DNA of 64,000 nt from Ciona intestinalis (Eukaryota; Chordata; Ascidiacea; Phlebobranchia; Cionidae): contig NC_020177.2 of the NCBI RefSeq assembly GCF_000224145.3, forward strand, positions 2,004,325-2,068,324. Direction: 5' to 3'. A program made the position numbers and the translations under genes. Shown piece by piece: positions 25,709 through 34,314 of this stretch. The notes under the pieces are model-generated. The model saw nothing but the letters and a program-made list of their open reading frames with translations, made no database searches and had not been told where the DNA came from. How positions within the stretch are numbered: position 1 is the stretch's first letter; every line of letters starts with the position of its first letter.

Positions 25709-27029
25709 TACAATGGGGGAAGATAGGACACTTAGGCACATATTGCCAAATATTTTCAAAATCAAAATAGATGACGGTTTATTGGTAATACCACGAATTA
25801 GTACCATCATTCCTTTATTAATTGACACCAATTTAATAAAATATAATAAAACACACGAGGAGTTATTTAGCGATTCGCACAACAAGTAAAATTTTACAAA
25901 TTCGAAAACACACAGGATAAGATGGGACAGTTTAAAATCATTGTTAATTTTGATTAATAAGTGTATTTATAAATAGGAATATATGCAAATAACACGAAAT
26001 AATACTGAACGTTTTGAAAAAAAAGTCTAAACATTACATTCTTTTTCTTGCCCTACCGCTATAGTTTTTAACATGTTATCTATACATTATATTATTGCAT
26101 AACAATTGGTATTGTTAGGACGACAATGGGTATAATGTTCGAACTTCAATGGATAAATATTGTATCCTACAAATGCATATGAACTTGTAATAACAGAAAA
26201 TTGATAATAACTCTTGATAAAGTTTTTGCTACAAATTGGGTATTACTACTATGTTTTTGGCACAAGCCCCTTCTTATAAATTAACACAAAGTGCAAATGA
26301 CCAAATTTCGAATATATTTTTAAAATATTATATCTTTATTATATCAGTATCTTATAGTTGAAAACCCCTGAGGTATAAATTACTAAATTAAAAGCAAATC
26401 TTTCAAAGTTTTGCAATGAAAACATACAAAACTACAATGTGGGGGAAAGTGGGACTCTAAATTGAAATATATTTACATTAGCAGTATTCTACAACTTGTA
26501 GTTAACCTACCGAGTTTAACAGGCTGTGCTAGTTTCTTTGCCATGTAAACTTCACATATATAACGTTAAACCGATATTTTTTTTGTTTATATCTCAAATT
26601 AAAGTCATATTGACCCTGCCAATTTTCTTCATGCTTATATCTCAGTGATTTTTTACAAAACTAAAACTAGTTTTATGAGACAAAATCAAACTTTACGAAT
26701 ATTCAAGGTTGTTTTATGAAGCTGTGAAACTTGTTTAATCGTTTGCACACGCAAACTAAAAAAAAATCATTGGCTTTACTATGATTTAGCGAGCATTAAA
26801 AAATGGCACCTTACTATTTTGCATTTTTTTACCTGTTCAAAGTATACTGTTTCTATTTTACATATTTTTTTAATATTTAAAAACAGTAATCAGCTTTGAC
26901 GGGCGTTTTATAAGATCGTGATAATACTGTGGAATAATTCTGTAACCTTTCATTAAATGGGGGTCCGTAAAAAGAAAATTAAAAAAAAGTCTCGTCTGAC
27001 AAAGTGTCCCATCTTCCCCCACCCTACTA
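25709..27029. mobile_element. Long GGGGGAAGAT-family inverted-repeat element (1.3 kb)
   Basis: The left end is TACAATGGGGGAAGATAGGA and the right end is the reverse complement of TAGTAGGGTGGGGGAAGATG, so both match the ends of the short MITEs in the family. The interior is non-coding and matches 1-280 of the window in reverse. A further family-like end at about 26436 (acaatgtgggggaaagtggg) suggests a nested or chimeric copy. No transposase is visible. TA dinucleotides at both borders may be the target duplication. Confidence 0.7.
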
Positions 27030-28130
27030 TAGTTAAATGACCCATGAAGTATAAATTATTAAATTATAAGCAAACCTCCAAAAGTTTGGCAATGAAAATG
27101 TTACGTAAAGTGTGGTTCGGGACGCTGCTCTAACGGCTTACCGCGACTGGCCAGACTAATGTATGGTTTCTTAACACACAGTTTAATGGTATATAAAAAC
27201 TACTATAATAAAACAATAAGAATAATGTTCAAACACTATAAAGTTTTGACCAACGTAACCGAATACAACAACGTTCTAACCACGGTAATACAATACACCA
27301 TACACACAAAGAGAGCTGCCGATCTTATGCAATGTTAGGGCGGATGTAAGTAAAACGGAAGAAAAAGGCGCACTCGCGCCACGACGACCAATCATGCTTA
27401 GAGGTTGTAGCGGTTGAGTGTGCTCCGAGCACAGATATTTAATATATACAATTATCTAAATTTAACTTAATGCATAAAGATTGAATTTTGCGTTGTGTAA
27501 CTTTAACAGCTGGCATAATGTGTATGCGCCTAGATTGTTTCCTGTAACCCATGTATAACAATGCTTCTTTATTTACAATACTGAGAAACTTTGCCTTGCT
27601 GTATAATGTTTATAATGTTTCTCGTGTATAACGCTTCTTCTCGTCTTTGCGTTATCTCCTTTATTAGCCCTGCTGTAGAGCTAGGCAGTGTGAGCCTGGA
27701 CCAGGCAGTTAGAGGCCGGAGAGTATCGTGACGTCGATGTTGTTTTGTCGTTGTAACCCGAACTGTTTTGTTGAATATACTGAGTTTGAACCTGGACATG
27801 TTATGGAGTCGGACTGTGTTTATTCCAGCTAAATATAATTCCAGCTAAATATACTTCCCGCGGTATATGTAAACTGTAAAGTTATAATTTATGTCTATTT
27901 AAGTAATCGTTGTGCGAATTCTCTCGTCGATACGGAAGGTATAATTCATAATTTAAAAAGCAATCTCCGAAATCTTGTATATGATTGTATTTATTTCTTG
28001 CCTTTTTAATACTTTACAAAAGACAATCGAAGGGTATAAATAATAATTAAGACATTATGTAATTAAAAGAAAAGTTTGTTATTCAAAGCTGAAACATTAA
28101 CCAAATAAATAACACATATACAGATTAATT
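27030..28130. other. Intergenic DNA between the long inverted-repeat element and COMT copy B
   Basis: Besides the LTR-like piece it carries a dispersed block at 27359-27392 and, from about 27930, the duplicated downstream flank of COMT copy B with a minus-strand AATAAA at 27990-27995. No gene is recognisable. Confidence 0.55.
27569..27830 (+). mobile_element. LTR-like fossil, second copy
   Basis: Reverse-oriented relative of the repeat at 23936-24189: both share the ccttgctgtataatg block and, about 200 bases on, a ctgagtttgaacctggac block. No coding region is present. Boundaries are approximate and the family was not identified. Confidence 0.4.
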
Positions 28131-28793
28131 TTATACAAGATAAACTGACCTTTCCAATGCATCATCTATGTTTTCACGGAATTGTAGTTTGGTAGGGTAG
28201 GTCGTACAATCATATTTTGTGTTATTTCTCACGTATTCCAAGTATTTCGGAGCGCCAGGGTAGATGACATTGTCTGCAAGTATGGTAGTCCCATTTCTCA
28301 TTAACCCGAGATCTTCAAGCATTTTCAAATCCCGTTCGTAGAGGTCCTTGGCATGATCAATAAAAACGAAATCAAAAGTCCGAACTCCGTACTTTGCAGC
28401 AATAGTTGGCAAAACTTTCTCACTAAATCCGCGCACAATTTGAATCTTTTCCTCCATTCCGGCAAAGGTAATTATCTCTTGCGCCACATCAGCGAAATCT
28501 GGATTCCCTTCGACTGTGTATATCTTTGCACCTTCTTTCAGCAACCGACCCATTCTAAGAGCACTGTAGCCACAATAACAACCTAATTCCAAAACGTTTT
28601 GCGGCGATGCTTCCAAAAAACATTTATCCAGTATGGCACCTTTAGCATCACCGACGTTCATTCCAACTGATTTCAATGCATGACAATACTGATTCATTAC
28701 GTTAATCACGCTTGTGACATCACCGCGCATGGCGTTCTTTATCACGTGATCAGCAATTTGACGTGGAAAAGCAGTATCACTGATAAAAGACAT
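28131..28793 (-). CDS. Catechol O-methyltransferase-like enzyme, copy B, intronless
   Basis: A 220-residue paralogue of copy A with the same SAM-binding (ELGCYCGYSALRM), metal-binding (FIDHAKD, LADNV) and catalytic residues. From about residue 51 to 220 the two differ at only about ten positions, but in the first 50 residues they differ at about twenty (for example FCYEYDSARLNIGD against YCHALKSVGMNVGD). The duplicated unit also includes about 200 bp of 3' flank. The N-terminal region of COMT forms the lid helices near SAM and substrate, so the divergence could reflect different substrates. The sharp change in identity also suggests gene conversion over the 3' part. Confidence 0.92.
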   Translation of the reverse strand: MSFISDTAFPRQIADHVIKNAMRGDVTSVINVMNQYCHALKSVGMNVGDAKGAILDKCFLEASPQNVLELGCYCGYSALRMGRLLKEGAKIYTVEGNPDFADVAQEIITFAGMEEKIQIVRGFSEKVLPTIAAKYGVRTFDFVFIDHAKDLYERDLKMLEDLGLMRNGTTILADNVIYPGAPKYLEYVRNNTKYDCTTYPTKLQFRENIDDALERSVYLV

Positions 28794-29176
28794 ATCCTAA
28801 TTGTAAACAACAACAGAATTAAATCGAACGTGCCTGCATTTTTAAAGTACCATGGTGGTTGGTCATAACTTATAAGACTTATTAGTTACACTTTAAGTTT
28901 AAGCTTTTATAGCTAAAAAGCAGTGGGCCTTATACATCAGAATTATAAAACAGTAAATCTTTTTAAATGGACAGTTTCCTATACTAACCTTTATTATATA
29001 TGCATTTTAACTGTTATAACTGGGATTTGATAATTTTAATTCCTTAGAACCTATATATGATTCCGCACTGGTAATAAAAACTTTATATTCTGTATAATAT
29101 TGAACGAGATTATACCGTTTTTTCTAACATGATTAAACAACCATTGCATACGAAATTATAGTTTTTAGTACCGGCC

Positions 29177-29269
29177 ATGCTGAGGCTAACACATATTTTG
29201 CTGTTCTTACTATCATTTGTTCGTGGTTTCACAACCTGCGATGAAGAAGTTAAAATCTATAGAGATGTT
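29177..29269 (+). CDS. Possible first exon of a secreted protein
   Basis: An ATG in a good context (ccggccATGC) opens 31 codons: MLRLTHILLFLLSFVRGF followed by TTCDEEVKIYRDV, ending exactly at a consensus donor GTAAGT. It reads as a cleavable signal peptide plus a short mature start. No continuing exon was identified within the next 2.4 kb, so this may be the beginning of an untraced gene, a relic, or a chance match. The lectin gene at 31617 has its own signal peptide. Confidence 0.35.
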
Positions 29270-30634
29270 GTAAGTTTCACAGACTGTTGTCTGATATTGA
29301 AGCTTGCATGTGTAGCGGAAGCACTACTCGACACAACAAGTGACGTTGTATAAACTTTAAACAAGTAAACATGTATGGATACGCTATTTCTAAACAGTAA
29401 ACTATGTAACAGAAACTTCCATTAAAGGTTCATACGCCTTGCTTTAATAACTTATACCACTGACTAGATGTACTCATAAAACGGATGGTTACAAAGGCAA
29501 CTGTCATGGGCGCCGTTTTATATGGTACAGAAATAGCCGGCCTACTGTGGATACAATGCAGACGGTGTAGCATTTGCTGCGTATATTTTATTAATGAAAC
29601 CCGCTTAAAATTTAAAAGTCGTTTTAAAACACGCAAATACACAAAAAAAGTACATGACATGATGCAATATTGCGTAATATCGGTGCATTATTGAGAAATA
29701 ACATGCATTGTTCCTACAGAAGTCGTGGAACGTAACTGCAAGGTCTGGTGAAGCCAAACAAAACATTCGTGCTGTTACGTATCCAAACGCTGCAGTTTCT
29801 GCTGTTTCTTATTGTATGTTTTTGCGCCGTGTGACTGTAGCAGAGCCATAGAAATACCGAGTAGTCCAACCCATTGTTACGTAAAACACAAATTGAACGG
29901 CAATTTGGGTCCAAAATAACACAGTAGGTATAGGGAAAATGTCTGTTTTACGGTAAATTAAAGAAAAAACCTTAGCCTAAAAATAAATTTAAAAGTTGAA
30001 AAATGTAAAAATTATGTGTTATTTGTTTTCTGTGTCAAAAAAAGTCAAAAAATAAAATTAGAAGCGGCTGATTTGCGATATTTTAGTCATTTAATGCGGC
30101 TAAATTTATATATTTTTTCCAAAAAATGTTTGGTAAGGTAAATAGAAGCTGTTTTACACCTTGCCACAAAAGGAGAACACAAACAAAACGTAACAAGTTC
30201 GTTTAAACCCATTGCCAAAGTCACTACGTTTGCTCTATTTTGGACACACAAAGACGGCAGTTGGACTACTCGGTGTTTATACGACTCTGGACTGTAGCAC
30301 TGAGCTGTATATACCACGGTACCACGGTATATACAGCTCAGTGGACTGTAGCGTATAAGCGTGTTGCGATTCGTAGTAAAAGAAGGGGAATAAATAAAAC
30401 AAGGTTAGTATAAAGTATAGACCAATGTCACGTCCGGAAACGGCGTTTGTGTCCGCCATTACGGAGCTCACAGAGCGTATATATCGCCCATACAAATGCA
30501 TGGTCGGCGTGTGTTTATTTGGTTCATGTCAGCGATACAAGGCTGCGCTAAAATGACTTCTAAAAAAGCTAGAGACACAATTTTTTGGTATCCATATTAG
30601 GATATTTGAGACTGACGTGGTAACAATTTTCGAT
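29270..30634. other. Stretch without a recognisable gene
   Basis: Several short open frames (for example 29430-29660 and 30087-30317 on the minus strand) show no family resemblance. A sharply defined palindromic insertion lies at 30298-30343. Confidence 0.5.
30298..30343. repeat. Perfect 18-bp hairpin flanked by an 11-bp direct repeat
   Basis: The arms CACTGAGCTGTATATACC (30298-30315) and their exact complement (30326-30343) enclose the 10-base loop acggtaccac. TGGACTGTAGC stands on both sides at 30288-30298 and 30342-30352. Confidence 0.85.
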
Positions 30635-30688
30635 TTTTATTCCCGTTTACAACAAACGTATACAATAATATTTACAATATTGCTGGCA

Positions 30689-31099
30689 CTAATATGGAAT
30701 ATTACGATTGTTCCAGTAAATTACAATTGATTTTTGCTGTACAAAAATAGATGCTGTATCGTTGCAAATTGCGCCAGGGTTAGCAATCTCCAGCACATAT
30801 TTTTCACGAATGTGGCTATTGAAGTAATGTTTCTCGGAGTACATGAGATCAATGTAAACCTTTAATTTAGTATGGTCTTTTATTGCCTCGCGTTTTGACA
30901 TATTTACCCATTGTAGAAGACAGTCTTTATCTCGCTCCGACTCGGCCCAGTAAATGTTTTGAATATGTTCGAGTTCACCACTAGTAGGATAGAACACCAG
31001 TAAAGTATTGTTTGGAAATAATATCTTCGCAAATACACCTCGAGGATTTCTAGCAGTTAGTGTGACACCGCGAACACGGTCATCTTTAGGAAATTTCAT
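30689..31099 (-). CDS. Unrecognised protein, 136 residues
   Basis: The frame starts ATG right after an in-frame TAG and encodes a mixed, folded-looking protein without signal peptide or membrane segment (GVFAKILFPNNTLLVFYPTS; DCLLQWVNMSKREAIKD; YFNSHIREKYVLEIANPG). I recognise no family. A polyadenylation signal AATAAA follows the stop by about 48 bases (minus strand 30636-30641), supporting a real 3' terminal coding region. It could be a single-exon cistron or a last exon beginning at the AG just before the ATG (gatag|ATG). A 63-residue frame lies immediately upstream. Confidence 0.5.
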   Translation of the reverse strand: MKFPKDDRVRGVTLTARNPRGVFAKILFPNNTLLVFYPTSGELEHIQNIYWAESERDKDCLLQWVNMSKREAIKDHTKLKVYIDLMYSEKHYFNSHIREKYVLEIANPGAICNDTASIFVQQKSIVIYWNNRNIPY

Positions 31100-31106
31100 C
31101 TATCAG

Positions 31107-31298
31107 TTATTTCGTTACGAACTCTGCCACACTCGTCGCGTATGAAGTGGCGTCAGCTGGTTTCAAAGGTTTCTTGCTCCTTCGTGTTAATTTTAAATCT
31201 GTGGTTTCTCGCATTTTATTCTCCGCCGCCAATAGTTTCTTATTAAATAAAGAAAACGAGTAGGTCAAACAACCAGTGTCTTCCCACCCGCTAAGCAT
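31107..31298 (-). CDS. Small ORF upstream of the 136-residue frame, 63 residues
   Basis: It runs from ATG at 31298 to TAA at 31107, beginning MLSGWEDTGCLTYSFSL with a basic middle (KLTRRSKKPLKPAD). Only seven bases separate its stop from the next ATG, in a different frame. A TATA-rich direct repeat precedes it. It could be the first cistron of a two-gene transcript (Ciona uses trans-spliced operons), or the two frames could be one gene broken by a frameshift or sequencing error. No family is recognised. Confidence 0.4.
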   Translation of the reverse strand: MLSGWEDTGCLTYSFSLFNKKLLAAENKMRETTDLKLTRRSKKPLKPADATSYATSVAEFVTK

Positions 31299-31330
31299 AT
31301 ATATATAGGATCGCTAAGCATATATATAGG
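31289..31330 (-). promoter_or_regulatory. Duplicated TATA-rich element
   Basis: The unit CGCTAAGCATATATATA is present twice in tandem (31289-31307 and 31312-31328). Each copy gives a TATATAT stretch on the minus strand just ahead of an ATGCTTAGCG. It lies directly upstream of the 63-residue frame and may be its core promoter. Confidence 0.4.
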
Positions 31331-31616
31331 GTCGTTATATTTTAGTTTGAATCAAGTAAGAAGTAAGAGTGTTTGTGATGAAATATCCGGTTTGAATTAT
31401 TCCGAGTGTGTGATTAATTATATACTCTAAGCGACATCGAACACAACAACGCTTTCTGAAGTCATATTTCCGTTTTGTTAAGCCTTGACGTTGAACACAA
31501 CAAGAATTTCTGAAGTCATATTTCCGTTTTCCCGGTACAGTGTTTGTTTAACAAAACAAGGAAGTCAGCTACTAATGTTTTTTTGTTACACTTTTTGTCA
31601 TGCAGTAAATTTTAAA

Positions 31617-32768
31617 ATGTTGTTTAAGTTATTATTAGCATTGTTGCTTATGTTTTGTGTTGAGGCGCAAGATACTCGACAGATTTTGTTAACTTTGAGC
31701 TCGGTTGGAAATTCTGAGAAGGGGGCGCAAGGTCCACCGGGTCGTCCAGGTAAAAGAGGACCACCTGGATTGAGAGGCTCAGCTGGACCTGTCGGCGTAC
31801 TCGGTCCTAAAGGACAAAAAGGAGAATGTACTTCAAACAGTGCATGCGTCGATAACACTATACAGGAGATGGAAAACCGGTTCAGCAGGTTTAAAAGTAG
31901 GTTTGTCTGAAATTTCGTATACACAACTTATTAATTCCATTTTGCCCATTTTCAGATCAGATTGAAACTCTTTTCCAAACTGGAGTTAAACGTAAGGTTA
32001 CAGGTTGATTTATAAGGTCATTAATGTACTAAAAGTATATTTTTAAACAGTGATAAATGGAACAGTTTGGTTTTCTGCCGGAAATGGTTATTTATATCGA
32101 ACTCTCCCAGCATCAAACTATCATGCTGCTAATCGTACGTGTGCAGCAATCGGTGCAAGATTGGCTGTTGTTGCTCCAAGAAATATAAACATAACGAGGT
32201 GCAATAACCTTTTTTTATGGAAATATTGGCTTTAATTATACAATAGTGTGGGGGAAGATGGAATACCTTTGCTTTTCTATTTTTTTTTGTTTTCATTTGG
32301 TAGTAAACAAAGAACAATCTAAGAATTATAAAACCGTGTCCTCACGGCTCCCATATACCGTTGTTAATTGTTTAGAACACGATCAAGATATTTGGATAAT
32401 ATGTGCTTTAGATGTCATATGTTACCCCACAGTACTATATTTGCTGCCTACTATATTTTGGGGGAAAACTTGCATAGCTATAACACATGTAAGAACGTTT
32501 GTAATATTTCAGAATGATTAAACAGCACTTCGGCGTTGCAGCACCACACACCTGGATCGGCCTTAATGACATTGAACAAGAGAACGCTTGGGTTTGGGAA
32601 AACGGGGAGCGACTTTTAAGCAGTGATACAAATTGGTTTACTGGAGAACCGAACTCGTTTGCATCTGGGGAAGATTGTGTGTTATTGTATCCTTCAGGAC
32701 ATTGGAATGATGTCTCATGCGATCGCGTTTATACACCACTCTGCGAAATGTCAGTGTTTGATACATAA
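31617..32768 (+). CDS. Secreted collectin-like protein: collagen stalk plus C-type lectin domain
   Basis: Exons 31617-31896, 31956-31991, 32051-32198 and 32513-32768 join in frame to 239 residues. Residues 1-20 are a signal peptide (MLFKLLLALLLMFCVEAQ). They are followed by about twelve Gly-X-Y triplets (GPPGRPGKRGPPGLRG), a short neck (NTIQEMENRFSRFK) and a C-type lectin domain from about residue 115. The domain keeps WIGLND, the calcium/mannose-type EPN of GEPNS, WND in GHWNDVSC and the disulfide cysteines. EPN predicts mannose/glucose/fucose binding. Collectins (mannose-binding lectin type) trimerise through collagen and neck and recognise microbial sugars, feeding the lectin complement pathway, which Ciona has. 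The collagen part is shorter than in vertebrate MBL. A MITE sits in intron 3. ATG 31617 is chosen because it directly opens the signal peptide. Confidence 0.92.
32244..32437 (+). mobile_element. GGGGGAAGAT-family MITE in the lectin gene's intron 3
   Basis: Starts tagtgtgggggaagatgg and ends ttaccccacagtacta, with the conserved interior (gtagtaaacaaagaacaatc; ccgttgttaattgtttagaa). It is about 195 bp and has no coding capacity. Confidence 0.8.
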
Positions 32769-34314
32769 TTATGTAATGTACTCATCTGCAGAAGCCACAC
32801 GTATAAACCATACAACAAGTCTGTTAATGCAATGAATAGTTTAGTATGCTTGTGCTTTCACGCTACAATATTCCTCTTGCTATATAAAACCTGGTTTTAC
32901 ACACCATACACACTCTACTATTATACTACGTAATTATTGTTTCTCCTTCTTTTTACCCATATACCCTTCTGAATACTACATAAGTGTGCACTCGAAACTG
33001 TTTACTGTAAACTTTGGTGGAATTTTTTTTTGGGGGGGTTTTGTTTTTCCATCATGCTCCAATCTTTGGATCAATCTTCTTTGAGGCCGACTCCCCCCAT
33101 TGTACGGGTCGTGTCCTTACGTACACTTTTCTTCCAATTGAAACTTTAATGTGTTTAATTTAATGTTATTTATTTAATTTTGACATTGTATCGTTTGTAG
33201 GGTGTAACGGTCACGCTTTTTATCCAAAACAATATTTCCTTTCTTTTTTTTATCAATAAGCGTGTTTTAACAACTGTTGTTTTACCGTTACTACCCCTCT
33301 TTGCGCTTTTGTCAACTCTCTTGTTCTTCGTTATCGTGACCGAAAAGACGAAATAAATTTCATTCATTCCTTCATATCCCTTAGCGCTAAATAAGCTATG
33401 ACAATAAAGTTAGCTGATAATATTGCTTCTCCCGATTAGACCCAGCACCAAAAAAGAAGGTTCTGTGCCTGCTAGTTCCCACAATGGTACGCCTACAGCA
33501 GCCTTCTTAGCAATTCATCTCCTTGAATATATGCTTCCATAGTGACTTAATTGTGCTAATGATGTACATGACATGGAAGCAGGTTTAATAGTAGGTTTCT
33601 ATGGAATGCTAGGAACAATTGTTCAATGTATAATGACATCGAACACGAGAATACTTGGGTTTGGGAAAACGGGGAGCGACTTTTAAGCAGCGATGCAACT
33701 GAAGGAGGTATACTACATGTATAAATGTATTCTACCTACTACTTCCCAGTCACTAATAGCGACTGAAAACCGCTTTGTTGGTTACTTCTAATTTAATTTT
33801 GATCGAGCGTAGTCGACGTTGTAGTGAAATGGTTTAATAATATTATGCCAAGTGGTTTCATACGTACTTACTTATTGGAGGTTTGCTCTCTTGTCCTTTA
33901 ATTTATTTTTTCTGCAGTGTTGCACTGTTACGTAAAGCGCACCCTGATGCGAGTTCTACTTTAATACAAATTATTGACAATCTTGCTTCGCTAGATAGGT
34001 GTAAACTTTAACTGGAAACACTGCTTACGTTCTTTTTTCGCCCTGTTCCTTTTTCTGTAACCAATTTGCTGTAACTTACTAACTTTTACGTAGTCTCAGA
34101 CAGAACTTCTGAACCTGCAAGTGATTGTTGGTCTAGTAGAAAATAGGGTATTTTGTTATTTGACCTATTTCTAGCAGTAAACCGTCAGTGATGCGTTGTA
34201 CATAAATCATTGGTGCTAGTGAATAATTTGCAAAAACGTATTTCAAATTTTCCTTACTAAAATTATATGTTTTGTGCAGTTCATCGTATTTGACTTATAT
34301 ATTCAGTGTATGAA
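32769..34314. other. Spacer between the lectin and DCP1
   Basis: No full gene is recognisable. It contains a LINE 3'-end-like block at about 33260-33372 (aacaactgttgttttaccgt, later gaaataaatttcattcattc) whose first part recurs near 51970, and a copied lectin exon fragment at 33629-33705. Confidence 0.55.
33629..33705 (+). pseudogene. Fragment of a C-type lectin exon
   Basis: Encodes NDIEHENTWVWENGERLLSS, nearly identical to the lectin's last exon (NDIEQENAWVWENGERLLSS, at about 32565-32625), and loses similarity immediately afterwards. There is no splice acceptor, EPN or WND, so it is a partial duplicate from the neighbouring gene or a remnant of a second lectin. Confidence 0.8.
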
